Made by a program: the position numbers and the translations under genes. From the NCBI RefSeq assembly GCF_022317005.1, contig NZ_CP081006.1, positions 2,666,001-2,730,000 of the forward strand: a DNA stretch of 64,000 nt, written 5' to 3'. The stretch comes from Mycobacterium sp. IDR2000157661. Its GTDB lineage: Bacteria; Actinomycetota; Actinomycetes; Mycobacteriales; Mycobacteriaceae. The notes below the pieces were generated by a model. That model saw only the letters and a list, made by a program, of their open reading frames with translations. It had not been told where the DNA came from and did no database searches. Shown here piece after piece: positions 48,750 through 58,262 of the stretch; the first letter of the stretch is position 1, and the number at the start of each line of letters is the position of its first letter.

Positions 48750-49517
48750 ATGGTTGCTACCAACGCCATTGCCAAACCGGTGCGTGCCTTCGGCGGCTTC
48801 TATTCGATGGCGCTCGACACCTTCGCGTGGATGTTCCGGCCGCCGTTCGCCTGGCGCGAGTTCATCTCGCAGTCCTGGTTCGTGGCCCGGGTGTCGATCC
48901 TGCCCACCTTGATGCTGACGATTCCTTACACGGTGCTTCTGACGTTCACGTTCAACATTCTGTTGGTCGAGTTCGGCGCCGCCGACTTCTCCGGCACGGG
49001 TGCCGCGCTCGGAACGGTGCGCCAGATCGGACCGATCGTGACGGTGTTGGTGGTTGCCGGTGCCGGCGCCACCGCGATGTGCGCCGACCTCGGCGCGCGG
49101 ACCATCCGGGAAGAACTCGACGCGCTGCGGGTCATGGGCGTGAACCCCATCCAGGCGCTCGTCGTTCCCCGCGTGCTGGCCGCCACCCTGGTGTCGCTTG
49201 CGTTGAGCGCAACGGTGATTCTGGTCGGATTGGCCGGTGCGTACTTCTTCACCGTCTACATCCAGAACGTTTCGCCAGGTGCGTTCGCTGCCGGTCTCAC
49301 CCTGATCATCGGGACACCGGACGTCATCATCGCGCTGCTCAAGGCCGCGCTCTTCGGTCTTTCCGCCGGCATGATCGCCTGCTACAAGGGCATTTCCGTC
49401 GGCGGCGGCCCGGCCGGGGTCGGTAACGCCGTCAACGAGACGGTCGTCTTCACCTTCATGGCGCTGTTCGCCATCAACATCGTCGCGACCGCCGTCGCAG
49501 TGAAGGTGACGATGTGA
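48750..49517 (+). CDS. yrbEA: YrbE/MlaE-family permease A of the Mce transporter
   Basis: 255 residues, five or six membrane helices: SWFVARVSILPTLMLTIPY, then GPIVTVLVVAGAGATAMCADLGARTIREELDALRVMGVNP, which holds the conserved E-x-D-A-L-x-V-M-G loop for coupling to the ATPase Mkl. Forms the permease of a Mce lipid importer with YrbEB. Start ATG 48750. Overlaps yrbEB by four bases. The ATPase is usually encoded elsewhere and is not in this window. Confidence 0.93.
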   Translation: MVATNAIAKPVRAFGGFYSMALDTFAWMFRPPFAWREFISQSWFVARVSILPTLMLTIPYTVLLTFTFNILLVEFGAADFSGTGAALGTVRQIGPIVTVLVVAGAGATAMCADLGARTIREELDALRVMGVNPIQALVVPRVLAATLVSLALSATVILVGLAGAYFFTVYIQNVSPGAFAAGLTLIIGTPDVIIALLKAALFGLSAGMIACYKGISVGGGPAGVGNAVNETVVFTFMALFAINIVATAVAVKVTM

Positions 49518-50368
49518 CCGTATCGAGGCCCCACTCCCAGTTCCCCTGGCTGAAAGCCAGATTCCGCAGCGTTGCCGACCCGTGGAACCACATCGGCATG
49601 CAGACCAAGTTCTTCGGCCGCACGCTGACCTCCATCCGTTACACCGTCCTGCACTATCAGGTCGAGTTGATTCGCATCATCGCCCAAATGGGACTCGGTG
49701 CAGGCGCTCTCATCATCATCGGCGGCACCGTGGCGATCGTCGGCTTCCTGACCGTGACGACGGGTGCGCTGGTGGCGGTGCAGGGCTACACGGACTTCTC
49801 CGAGATCGGTGTCGAGGCCCTGACCGGATTCGCGTCGGCCTTCTTCAACGTGCGTCTGATCGCGCCGGCAACCACCGCAGTGGCGCTGTCGGCCACCATC
49901 GGCGCCGGAGCCACCGCACAGCTCGGCGCCATGCGTATCAACGAGGAGATCGACGCCCTCGAGGTGATGGGAATCCGAAGCATCGCCTTTCTCGCCTCCA
50001 CCCGGGTCGTCGCCGGGTTCCTCGTGGTGATCCCCCTGTACTGCGTCGGCGTGATCGCTGCCTTCTGGGCGGCGCGGTTCGGCACCACGGTGCTCTACGG
50101 GCAGTCGACGGGTGTGTACGACCACTACTTCAGAACGTTCCTCAACCCCACCGACCTGATGTGGTCCTTCGGCCAGACCATTGCGCTGGCGATCATGATC
50201 ATGCTCGTGCACACCTACTACGGCTACACGGCGCGCGGCGGGCCGGCGGGGGTCGGCGAGGCCGTCGGGCGTGCTGTGCGCACGTCGCTGATCGTCTCGG
50301 CGTTCGTGCTGGTGATGCTCTCCCTCGCGGTCTACGGTCAATCCGGCAACTTCAACCTGGCGGGCTGA
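49514..50368 (+). CDS. yrbEB: YrbE/MlaE-family permease B of the Mce transporter
   Basis: 284 residues. Similar helix layout to YrbEA with the coupling loop GAGATAQLGAMRINEEIDALEVMGI, and GGPAGVGEAVGRAVRTSLI near the end. GTG/ATG coupling with yrbEA (4-base overlap). Pairs with YrbEA to form the inner-membrane channel of the transporter. Stops two bases before mceA. Confidence 0.93.
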   Translation: MTVSRPHSQFPWLKARFRSVADPWNHIGMQTKFFGRTLTSIRYTVLHYQVELIRIIAQMGLGAGALIIIGGTVAIVGFLTVTTGALVAVQGYTDFSEIGVEALTGFASAFFNVRLIAPATTAVALSATIGAGATAQLGAMRINEEIDALEVMGIRSIAFLASTRVVAGFLVVIPLYCVGVIAAFWAARFGTTVLYGQSTGVYDHYFRTFLNPTDLMWSFGQTIALAIMIMLVHTYYGYTARGGPAGVGEAVGRAVRTSLIVSAFVLVMLSLAVYGQSGNFNLAG

Positions 50369-50370
50369 CC

Positions 50371-51828
50371 GTGGAGCAGAAGGAAGAAGGCCTGCATCCC
50401 GCGTGGTGGACGTTGATCCTCGTGATCATCGTCGCCATCGCCATCTGGCTGACGTATTCGTTGTTCGTCGGCAGCTTCAAGGCGACCGAGACCGTCACGC
50501 TGACCTCCGACCGGTCGGGCCTGGTGATGGACACCAACGCCAAGGTCAAGCTGCGTGGCGTGCAGGTCGGCAAGGTCTCCGCGATCCAGGGCGGCTCGCA
50601 ACCGGTGGCGCTGAAGCTCGAGATCGACAAGGACAAACTGGAGTACATCCCGGCCAACGTCGAGGCCCAGATCCGGGCGACCACGGTGTTCGGCGCCAAG
50701 TTCGTCGACCTGGTATACCCCAGCGATCCCAACGGTCAGCTGAAGGCCGGCCAGGTGATCAGGTCGCGCAACGTCACCGCCGAGGCCAATACGGTCTTCC
50801 AGAACCTGGTCGGCGTGCTCGAGCAGATCGACCCGGCCAAGCTCAACAGCACGCTGTACGCGCTCGCCGAAGGTGTCCGGGGCCAGGGCGAGTGGATCGG
50901 TCAGGCCACCACCGACCTGAACCAGGTTCTGCTGGAACTCAATCCGCGCAACGAGACGATCACCGCCGATCTGCGGGCGCTGCGAGACTTCAACGACACC
51001 TACAGCGCTGCCGCGCAGAACATTCTGTCAACGCTCGACGCGCTGCACACCACGAGCGCCACCATCGCGGGCCGCGCCGGCCAGTTGGATGCCTTGCTGC
51101 TCGCCACCATCGGCTTCTCCAACAGCGGCATCAACCTGCTCGCGCCCAATCAGGCCAACCTGATCAAGGGCATCAACGTGCTCGAGCCGACGACGAACCT
51201 GCTGTTCGAGTACAGCCCGGAGTACACCTGCCTACTCACCGGCGCGAAGACCCTGCTGGACACCGGCGGGTACGACGCGCCAGGCGGCAACGGCCGGACG
51301 CTGGTGCTCGACGTGGGCTTGTCGTTGGGCGACGACCCGTATAAGTACCCAAACCATCTACCGATCGTCGGCGCCAAGGGCGGTCCGGGCGGCAAGCCCA
51401 GTTGCGGTTCGCTGCCCGACGTGGCCCAGAACTGGCCGGTGCGAAACCTGGTGACCAACACCGGGTTCGGCACCGGACTCGACTGGCGGCCCAACCCCGG
51501 CATCGGCTTCCCCGGCTACGCCAACTACCTGCCGGTGACCCGCGCCGTGCCGGAGCCGCCGAGCGTGCGAAACCTGTTCGGCGGGCCCGCAATCGGACCG
51601 ATCCCGTACCCGGGAGCACCGGCCTACGGTGCAGACCTGTACGCAGACGACGGCACCCCGCTGTGGCCGGGTCTACCCGCCGCGCCGCCGCCGATGTCGC
51701 CGCGTGAACCGGGCCCCACACCGGGTTCGGAGCCCTTCGTGGTGCACGCACCCGCCCAGATGCAGCCGACGCCACTACGGCCGACGCCCCTACCCACCCC
51801 GGCGCGACCCGGTCCGCCGTTCCCGTGA
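50371..51828 (+). CDS. mceA: Mce-family protein A
   Basis: 485 residues from GTG 50371. N-terminal membrane helix (WWTLILVIIVAIAIWLTYSLFVG), then the MlaD/Mce domain (about 40-115: SGLVMDTNAKVKLRGVQVGKVSAI), the helical region of the needle, and a Pro-rich C-terminus. One of six subunits of a hexameric substrate tunnel across the periplasm. Starts two bases after yrbEB. Confidence 0.93.
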   Translation: MEQKEEGLHPAWWTLILVIIVAIAIWLTYSLFVGSFKATETVTLTSDRSGLVMDTNAKVKLRGVQVGKVSAIQGGSQPVALKLEIDKDKLEYIPANVEAQIRATTVFGAKFVDLVYPSDPNGQLKAGQVIRSRNVTAEANTVFQNLVGVLEQIDPAKLNSTLYALAEGVRGQGEWIGQATTDLNQVLLELNPRNETITADLRALRDFNDTYSAAAQNILSTLDALHTTSATIAGRAGQLDALLLATIGFSNSGINLLAPNQANLIKGINVLEPTTNLLFEYSPEYTCLLTGAKTLLDTGGYDAPGGNGRTLVLDVGLSLGDDPYKYPNHLPIVGAKGGPGGKPSCGSLPDVAQNWPVRNLVTNTGFGTGLDWRPNPGIGFPGYANYLPVTRAVPEPPSVRNLFGGPAIGPIPYPGAPAYGADLYADDGTPLWPGLPAAPPPMSPREPGPTPGSEPFVVHAPAQMQPTPLRPTPLPTPARPGPPFP

Positions 51829-51856
51829 CCACCGACGACTCGAGAGGAGGCCAGCC

Positions 51857-52897
51857 GTGCAGGGCATGAATGCGAAGGTCCGACACGACGCCGTGCGTCT
51901 TGCCGCGTTCTTGACCGTGTGCCTGCTCGGCGTGTTCGGTTTGTTCGCCGTGTTCGGCCAGATGCGCTTCGGGGAGAAGACCAACGGCTACCAGGCCGTG
52001 TTCACCAATGTCTCCGGGCTGGAGAACGGCGACTTCGTTCGTATCGCCGGGGTGGAGGTCGGCAGGGTCGAAAGCGTTGACATCCGGCCGGATACGACCG
52101 CGCTGGTCGAGTTCACCGCGGACGAGTCGGTGATGCTGACCGAGGGCAGCAGGGCCGTCATCCGCTACGACGACCTCATCGGCGGGCGCTATCTGGCGCT
52201 ACAGGAAGGCGCCGGAAGTACCGCGACGCTCAAGCCGGGCGGCACCATTCCGCTGGCCCGCACGTCGCCTGCGCTGGACCTCGACGCGCTGATCGGCGGA
52301 TTCCGTCCGCTGTTCCGTGCGTTGGACCCCGATCAGGTGAACGCGTTGTCGGGCCAGCTGATCCAGGCCCTGCAGGGCCAGGGCGGGACCATCAACTCGT
52401 TTTTGGCCCAGACCGCCGCGCTGACGAGCACGCTGGCCGACCGCGACCAGCTCATCGGGGAGGTCATCGTCAACCTGAACATCGTGCTGGGCTCGCTCGG
52501 CGACCAAAGCGACCAGTTCGCAAAGGCGGTCGATGCGCTCGCCGAACTGGTCGCGACACTGGAGGGCCGCAAGGCGGACATCAGCAACGGGGTGGCCTAC
52601 ACCAACGCCGCGGCCGCAACCATCACGGATCTGTTGACGGAGGCCCGGCCGCCCTTCTCCAAGGCGATCCGGGAGACCGACCGCGCCGCGGGCATCGTGG
52701 TGGCCGACCACGAGTACTTCGACAACCTGCTCAACACCTTGCCGGAGGCGTATCAGGCGCTTTCCCGGCAAGGCATCTACGGTGACTTCTTCACCTTCTA
52801 TCTCTGCGACATCGTGCTCAAGCTCAACGGGAAGGGCGGGCAGCCGGTGTATGTGAAGGTCGCCGGGCAGGCCACCGGGAGGTGTGCGCCGCGATGA
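51857..52897 (+). CDS. mceB: Mce-family protein B
   Basis: 346 residues from GTG 51857 with GAGGAGG upstream; N-terminal helix (LAAFLTVCLLGVFGLFAVFG), Mce domain (VSGLENGDFVRIAGVEVGRVES), helical needle region, and C-terminal cysteines in YLCDIVLKLN and ATGRCAP, typical of MceB. Shorter than the other subunits and without a Pro-rich tail. Follows mceA by 28 bases; its stop overlaps mceC. Confidence 0.93.
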   Translation: MQGMNAKVRHDAVRLAAFLTVCLLGVFGLFAVFGQMRFGEKTNGYQAVFTNVSGLENGDFVRIAGVEVGRVESVDIRPDTTALVEFTADESVMLTEGSRAVIRYDDLIGGRYLALQEGAGSTATLKPGGTIPLARTSPALDLDALIGGFRPLFRALDPDQVNALSGQLIQALQGQGGTINSFLAQTAALTSTLADRDQLIGEVIVNLNIVLGSLGDQSDQFAKAVDALAELVATLEGRKADISNGVAYTNAAAATITDLLTEARPPFSKAIRETDRAAGIVVADHEYFDNLLNTLPEAYQALSRQGIYGDFFTFYLCDIVLKLNGKGGQPVYVKVAGQATGRCAPR

Positions 52898-54246
52898 AGT
52901 CCTTCAGTGAGCGCAACCAGACCGTCATCGGTGCCGTCGGGCTGGCGTTGACGGCAGGCATCGTGCTCGGTGCCCTGAACTACGACCGGCTGCCGTTCCT
53001 GCAGGGCGCGGAGTACTCGGCCTACTTCGCGGAGATCGGCGGGCTCAAAGTCGGTGAGGGCGTTGAGGTTTCGGGCTTCGAGGTGGGGCAGGTCGAGTCC
53101 ATCGAACTGGACGGGCCGCATGCGCTGGTGACCTTCACCATCGGCAACGATATTCGGCTCGGCAACCGAAGCGAGGCGGCGATCAAGACCAAGGGCCTGC
53201 TGGGCACGAAGTTCCTCGAGGTCACCTCCCGCGGTGACGGACAGCAGGAAGGCACGATCCCGCTCGACCGCACCAGGTCGCCCTACCAGCTGCCCGATGC
53301 GCTGGGTGAACTGGCGACGACCATCAGCGGCTTGAACACCGACCAGCTGTCGGATTCGCTGCGGGTGCTGGCAGCGACGTTCGCCGACACGCCGCCGGAG
53401 TTGCGGGTCGCGGTCGAGGGCGTGGCCCGGTTCTCCGAGACGCTCAACGAACGCGACGCACAGTTGCGGGGCCTGCTGGTCAATGCCGACAAGGCCACCA
53501 CCGTGCTGGCCGAGCGTCGGGACCAGGTCGTCAGTCTGGTCAACAACACCAATGCGCTGCTGGTCGAGCTGGAAAGCCAAAGCGCCGCACTGGATCAGGT
53601 CTCGGGAAACATCTCGGCGCTGAGCCGGCAGCTGGGGGGTTTCATCGCCGACAACCGCGAAACGATGAGACCCGCACTGGACAAGCTCAACGGCGTGCTG
53701 ACGATCGTGGACAACCGCAGGGAGCGTCTGCAGAGGTCGCTCACGCTGCTCACCGACTACTCGATGTCGCTGGGCGAATCGGTCTCGGGCGGCCCGTTCT
53801 TCAAGACCTACGTCGCCAACCTGCTGCCGGGCCAGTTCCTGCAGCCGTTCATCGACGCCGCATTCTCCGACCTCGGTCTGGATCCCAACACGAAGCTGCC
53901 TTCGGAACTCAGCGACCCGCAGGTCGGTCAGCCGGGGACACCGGCGCTGCCCGTGCCCTTCCCGCGCACCGGCCAGGCCGGAGATCCGCGGCTGACGATT
54001 CCCGACGCGATCACCGGCAATCCCGGTGACCAGCAGTGCGGTCCGCCGGGCATCCCACTGCCCGGGCCCGGCTGCTATCCGTACCGCGAGCCACCGCCGG
54101 CGCCGCCGCCCGGTGGTCCGCCGCCGGGACCGCCCGCGCAGGCGCCGGCACCCCTGCAGTCGACGCCGGAGCCCACTCCGTCACCGGTTCTGGTGCCCGC
54201 CCCGGGTGCGGTGCCTCACCTCGGTTCTTCGGAGGCCGGACAATGA
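52894..54246 (+). CDS. mceC: Mce-family protein C
   Basis: 450 residues from ATG 52894 (MKSFSERNQTV). Transmembrane start (VIGAVGLALTAGIVLGAL), Mce domain (IGGLKVGEGVEVSGFEVGQVES), helical needle with ELESQSAALDQVSGNISALS, and a Pro-rich tail (CYPYREPPPAPPPGG). ATGA overlaps with mceB and mceD. Confidence 0.93.
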   Translation: MKSFSERNQTVIGAVGLALTAGIVLGALNYDRLPFLQGAEYSAYFAEIGGLKVGEGVEVSGFEVGQVESIELDGPHALVTFTIGNDIRLGNRSEAAIKTKGLLGTKFLEVTSRGDGQQEGTIPLDRTRSPYQLPDALGELATTISGLNTDQLSDSLRVLAATFADTPPELRVAVEGVARFSETLNERDAQLRGLLVNADKATTVLAERRDQVVSLVNNTNALLVELESQSAALDQVSGNISALSRQLGGFIADNRETMRPALDKLNGVLTIVDNRRERLQRSLTLLTDYSMSLGESVSGGPFFKTYVANLLPGQFLQPFIDAAFSDLGLDPNTKLPSELSDPQVGQPGTPALPVPFPRTGQAGDPRLTIPDAITGNPGDQQCGPPGIPLPGPGCYPYREPPPAPPPGGPPPGPPAQAPAPLQSTPEPTPSPVLVPAPGAVPHLGSSEAGQ

Positions 54247-55598
54247 CGCGTACCGCCCGTAACTTCCTTGCCGTTGCCCTGGTGGTGATCCTGGCCGCCG
54301 GTGTGGTGCTGTTGTTGCGCACCGTCCAGCGGATCGACCGCACGCACGTCGTCGCCTACTTCGAGAACGCCAACGGCATCTATCCCGGCGATGACGTATC
54401 GATCGTCGGTGTCGCGGTGGGCAAGATCGAGTCCATCGAACCCCAGCCCGAACGAGTCAAGATCTCGTTCTGGTACGACAGCAAGTACAAAGTCCCGGCC
54501 GACGCCAAGGCCGCGATCCTGTCGCCGACTCTGGTGACCGCGCGCACCATTCAGCTCACCCCGCCCTACACCGGGGGCCCGGTGATGGCCGACGACGCGG
54601 TCATCCCGCAGGAGCGCACCGCCGTTCCGGTGGAGTGGGACCAGGTCCGCCGACAGCTCGAGACGCTGACCGAGACGCTGCAGCCCACGGAACCGGGCGG
54701 CGTGAGCCCGCTGGGATCGCTCATCAACACCACCGCCGACAACCTGCGCGGTGAAGGCGCCAACATCCGCGACACCATCATCAAGCTGTCGCAGGCCGTG
54801 ACGGCGCTTGGCGATCGCAGCACCGACATCTTCTCCACGGTCAAGAACCTGGCGCTGCTGGTGTCGGCGCTGCAGGACAGCACCGACGTGATGCGCCAGC
54901 TCAACCAGAACCTGGCCACCGTGACCGGCCTGCTCGCCAACGACCCCGACGAAGTCGCGAATGCGGTGCGCGACCTGAGCAACGTCGTCGGCGAGGTCCA
55001 GACGTTCGTGGCCGACAACCGCGAAGCGTTGGGCACCACCTCGGACCGGTTGGCCGGGGTCACCCAGGCGCTCACCGACAGCCTCGCCGACGTCAAGCAG
55101 TTCCTGCACGTGGCACCCAACACCCTGCAGAACTACGTCAACATCTGGCAGCCCGCGCAGGGCGCGGTGAGCAGCGTGCCGATGCTCAACAACTTCGCCA
55201 ATCCGGTGTCGTTCCTGTGCGGTGGCATTCAGGCGGCGTCCCGGCTCGGCGCCGAGGAGTCCGCGAAGCTGTGCGCGCAATACCTGGCGCCGATCATGAA
55301 GAACCGCCAGTACAACTTCCTGCCCATCATGCAGAACGTCTTCGTCGGTGCCTCGACGCGACCGAACGAGCTGACCTTCAGCGAGGATTGGCTGCGACCG
55401 GACTACATACCGCCGCAACCCGGCCCGGGCGCTGGTCCGCCGCAGGCCGGTCCGGGCGCGGGTCCATCGCCAGATGTACTGGTGCAGCCGGTCGCGCCGG
55501 TACCTCCCGGGCCGCCGTTGCCCGCGGAGGCGCCCGTCACGCCGAACCCTGCCGACGGTCTGCACGGGCTGATGGTGCCGCAGGGGGTGGGACCGTGA
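54243..55598 (+). CDS. mceD: Mce-family protein D
   Basis: 451 residues. N-terminal helix (FLAVALVVILAAGVVLLL), Mce domain (ANGIYPGDDVSIVGVAVGKIES), needle helices, and a Pro/Gly-rich tail (PQPGPGAGPPQAGPGAGP). ATG overlaps the mceC TGA; GTGA overlap with mceE. Confidence 0.93.
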   Translation: MTRTARNFLAVALVVILAAGVVLLLRTVQRIDRTHVVAYFENANGIYPGDDVSIVGVAVGKIESIEPQPERVKISFWYDSKYKVPADAKAAILSPTLVTARTIQLTPPYTGGPVMADDAVIPQERTAVPVEWDQVRRQLETLTETLQPTEPGGVSPLGSLINTTADNLRGEGANIRDTIIKLSQAVTALGDRSTDIFSTVKNLALLVSALQDSTDVMRQLNQNLATVTGLLANDPDEVANAVRDLSNVVGEVQTFVADNREALGTTSDRLAGVTQALTDSLADVKQFLHVAPNTLQNYVNIWQPAQGAVSSVPMLNNFANPVSFLCGGIQAASRLGAEESAKLCAQYLAPIMKNRQYNFLPIMQNVFVGASTRPNELTFSEDWLRPDYIPPQPGPGAGPPQAGPGAGPSPDVLVQPVAPVPPGPPLPAEAPVTPNPADGLHGLMVPQGVGP

Positions 55599-56749
55599 TA
55601 CGTGTGGCGTTACTTCGCCGGGTCGCCGTCGTGGCCGCATCGGCGGCCGTCCTGTCCGGCTGCGCGGACTGGCAGGGGCTGAACTCGCTTCCGCTGCCGG
55701 GTGTGGAAGGCACGGGGCCGAACTCGTTCACCATTCAGGCGCAGATGCCCGATGTCGACAACATCGAGCCGAACTCCCGTGTGCGCGTTGCCGATGTCAA
55801 TGTCGGTCACGTCAAGGAGATCGAGCGACAGGGCTGGCATGCCCTGGTGACGATGGAGCTCAACGGCGACGTCGAGCTGCCCGCGAACGCGACGGCCAAG
55901 CTCGGTCTGACCAGCCTGCTGGGTTCGCTGCACATCGAGCTGGCACCGCCGGACGACGCGGCGCCGCAGGGCAAGCTGCACGAAGGCTCGTTGATTCCGC
56001 TGTCCTCGTCCAGTGCCTATCCGAGCACCGAACAGGCGCTGGCCGCGGTCGCTCTGGTCCTCAACGGCGGCGGCATCAGCAACATCCACGACATCACCGA
56101 GGCGTTGAGCGTCGCGTTCACCGGCCGGGAGAACGACCTGCGCAGCCTCATCGAGCAGCTCGACATCGCGATCGGCCATCTCAACGACCAGAAGCAGGAC
56201 ATCATCTCCGCGAGCGAGAGCCTGAACAACCTGATCGGTCAGATCGCCGAGCAGAAACCGGTGCTGGACAAGGCACTTCGGACGGTGCCGGATGCCCTGG
56301 CGGTGCTCAGGGACCAGCGCGAGAACCTCGCCGAGGCACTGACCCAGCTGGGCAGGTTCAGCGCGATCGCCGCCGACTCGGTCAACCAGACCAGGGACGC
56401 ACTCGTGCAGGAGCTCAAGGACCTCGGCGTGGTGCTGGAGGAGCTGGCCGACGCGGGCCCGGCGTTGACCCGCGCGCTGAGCTTCCTGCCCACGTTCCCG
56501 TTCCCGAAGGAGACGCTCACCAATTGGATGCGTGGCGACTACGCGAACCTGACGTTGGTCGTCGACCTGACGTTGAGCCGCATCGATTCCGGGTTCTTCA
56601 CCGGATCTCGGTGGGAGTGCGACCTGACGTGGTTGGAGATGCAGTGGGGCCGCACCATCGGCCAGTTCCCCAACCCGTGCCTCGCGGGCGGCCCGGGCAC
56701 CGCGGGCAACCCGTTGGTCGCTCCCTACCGCTGGGACCAGGGGCCGTAG
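55595..56749 (+). CDS. mceE: Mce-family lipoprotein E
   Basis: 384 residues with a lipoprotein signal peptide: the lipobox LSGC puts the lipidated cysteine at C23. Mce domain (VDNIEPNSRVRVADVNVGHVKEI) and needle helices follow. Lipid-anchored subunit typical of the fifth mce gene (LprK/LprL type). GTG 55595 overlaps the mceD stop by four bases. Confidence 0.93.
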   Translation: MIRVALLRRVAVVAASAAVLSGCADWQGLNSLPLPGVEGTGPNSFTIQAQMPDVDNIEPNSRVRVADVNVGHVKEIERQGWHALVTMELNGDVELPANATAKLGLTSLLGSLHIELAPPDDAAPQGKLHEGSLIPLSSSSAYPSTEQALAAVALVLNGGGISNIHDITEALSVAFTGRENDLRSLIEQLDIAIGHLNDQKQDIISASESLNNLIGQIAEQKPVLDKALRTVPDALAVLRDQRENLAEALTQLGRFSAIAADSVNQTRDALVQELKDLGVVLEELADAGPALTRALSFLPTFPFPKETLTNWMRGDYANLTLVVDLTLSRIDSGFFTGSRWECDLTWLEMQWGRTIGQFPNPCLAGGPGTAGNPLVAPYRWDQGP

Positions 56750-56750
56750 C

Positions 56751-58262
56751 ATGCGAATGACCCGCCAGATCCTCATCCAGATGGCGATTTTCGCCGTCAT
56801 CGCGACCACCGCGCTCGCGGTCATGGTCTTCGGGTACATGCGACTGCCGAGCCTTTTCGGCGTCGGGCAGTACCGGGTGACCCTCGAACTGCCCGAGACC
56901 GGCGGGCTGTATCCGAGGGGCAACGTCACCTACCGCGGCGTGCAGGTCGGCGAGGTGGAAAGCGTCCAACTCACGGACACCGGCGTGGAGGCCGAACTCT
57001 CGCTGAACTCCGACGTCCGGATTCCCGCCAACCTCGAGGCCGAGGTCCACAGCGTGTCGGCCGTCGGCGAGCAGTATGTCCAGCTGCTGCCGCGCAGCGG
57101 CGAGGGCCCGGAGTTGAAGAACGGTGACGTGATTCCGATGGATCGCGCCTCTGTTCCCACCGACATCAACTCGGTACTGAACAACACGGCGACCGGCCTG
57201 GAGGCGATCCCGAGGGAGAACCTGAAGACCGTCGTCGACGAGGCCTATGTCGCGGTCGGTGGTCTCGGTCCCGACCTGCGGCGGCTGGTCACCGGAAGCG
57301 CCACGCTGTCCATCGACGCCCGCAAGAACCTCGGTTCGCTGACGACCTTGATCGACCAGGTCAAGCCGGTGCTGGACAGCCAGACCGACAGTGGAGCCGC
57401 GATCCAGGCCTGGGCGGCGAACCTCGCCGACATCAGCGGCCAGTTGGCGAGCGAGGATCCGGCGGTGGCGGGAATCCTCGAGCGGGGCCCGGGCGCCGCC
57501 GACGAGGGCCGGGCGCTGTTCCAGCGGCTGCAACCCACGCTGCCGATCGTGTTGGCGAACCTGGTCAGCATCGGTGAGGTGGCCGTCAAGTACCAGCCCA
57601 GTCTCGAGCAGCTGCTGGTGCTGTTGCCGCAGGGCACCGCGGTCACGCAGGCCGTTGGCGTCCACAAGCGCAACACCATGCAGGACTACGAGGGCGACGC
57701 CCTGGTGTTCAACCTGAACGCGATCCTGCCTGCGTTCCCGGCGCCGTTGCCGCTGCCGCCGCAGAACCTGCCGCCGCCGTGCACGACGGGGTTCCTGCCG
57801 GCTCAGCAGCAGCGCGTGCCGACCTTCCAGGACTATCCCGACCGGCCTCCCGGCGATCTGTACTGCCGGACGCCGCAGGACGCGCCGTTCAACGTGCGCG
57901 GTGCCCGCAACCTGCCCTGCATCACCGTGCCGGGTAAACGCGCCCCGACGTGGCAGCAGTGCGAGAGCGACGAGCAATACGTGCCGCTCAACGACGGCTA
58001 CAACTGGAAGGGCGACCCCAACGCGACCCTGTCGGGCCAGGGCATTCCGCACGTCCCGCCGGATGTGCCGGTCGCCGTGACGCCTCCTCCGCCGGGGACA
58101 GCCCCGCCGCCGCCGCCGCCGATAGCGGCCGCCGAATACGATCCGACGAACGGCACGTACGTTGGACCGGACGGACGCATCTACACGCAGTCCAACCTGG
58201 CCCGCAGTGCTGCAGAGGAGCAAACATGGCAGACGATGCTGCTACCCCCGAAGGGGAACTGA
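56751..58262 (+). CDS. mceF: Mce-family protein F
   Basis: 503 residues. N-terminal helix (AIFAVIATTALAVMVFGYM), Mce domain (TGGLYPRGNVTYRGVQVGEVES), helical needle, and a long tail with four cysteines and a Pro-rich stretch. Starts one base after mceE. Its last 37 bases also encode the first codons of the next gene in another frame. Confidence 0.92.
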   Translation: MRMTRQILIQMAIFAVIATTALAVMVFGYMRLPSLFGVGQYRVTLELPETGGLYPRGNVTYRGVQVGEVESVQLTDTGVEAELSLNSDVRIPANLEAEVHSVSAVGEQYVQLLPRSGEGPELKNGDVIPMDRASVPTDINSVLNNTATGLEAIPRENLKTVVDEAYVAVGGLGPDLRRLVTGSATLSIDARKNLGSLTTLIDQVKPVLDSQTDSGAAIQAWAANLADISGQLASEDPAVAGILERGPGAADEGRALFQRLQPTLPIVLANLVSIGEVAVKYQPSLEQLLVLLPQGTAVTQAVGVHKRNTMQDYEGDALVFNLNAILPAFPAPLPLPPQNLPPPCTTGFLPAQQQRVPTFQDYPDRPPGDLYCRTPQDAPFNVRGARNLPCITVPGKRAPTWQQCESDEQYVPLNDGYNWKGDPNATLSGQGIPHVPPDVPVAVTPPPPGTAPPPPPPIAAAEYDPTNGTYVGPDGRIYTQSNLARSAAEEQTWQTMLLPPKGN

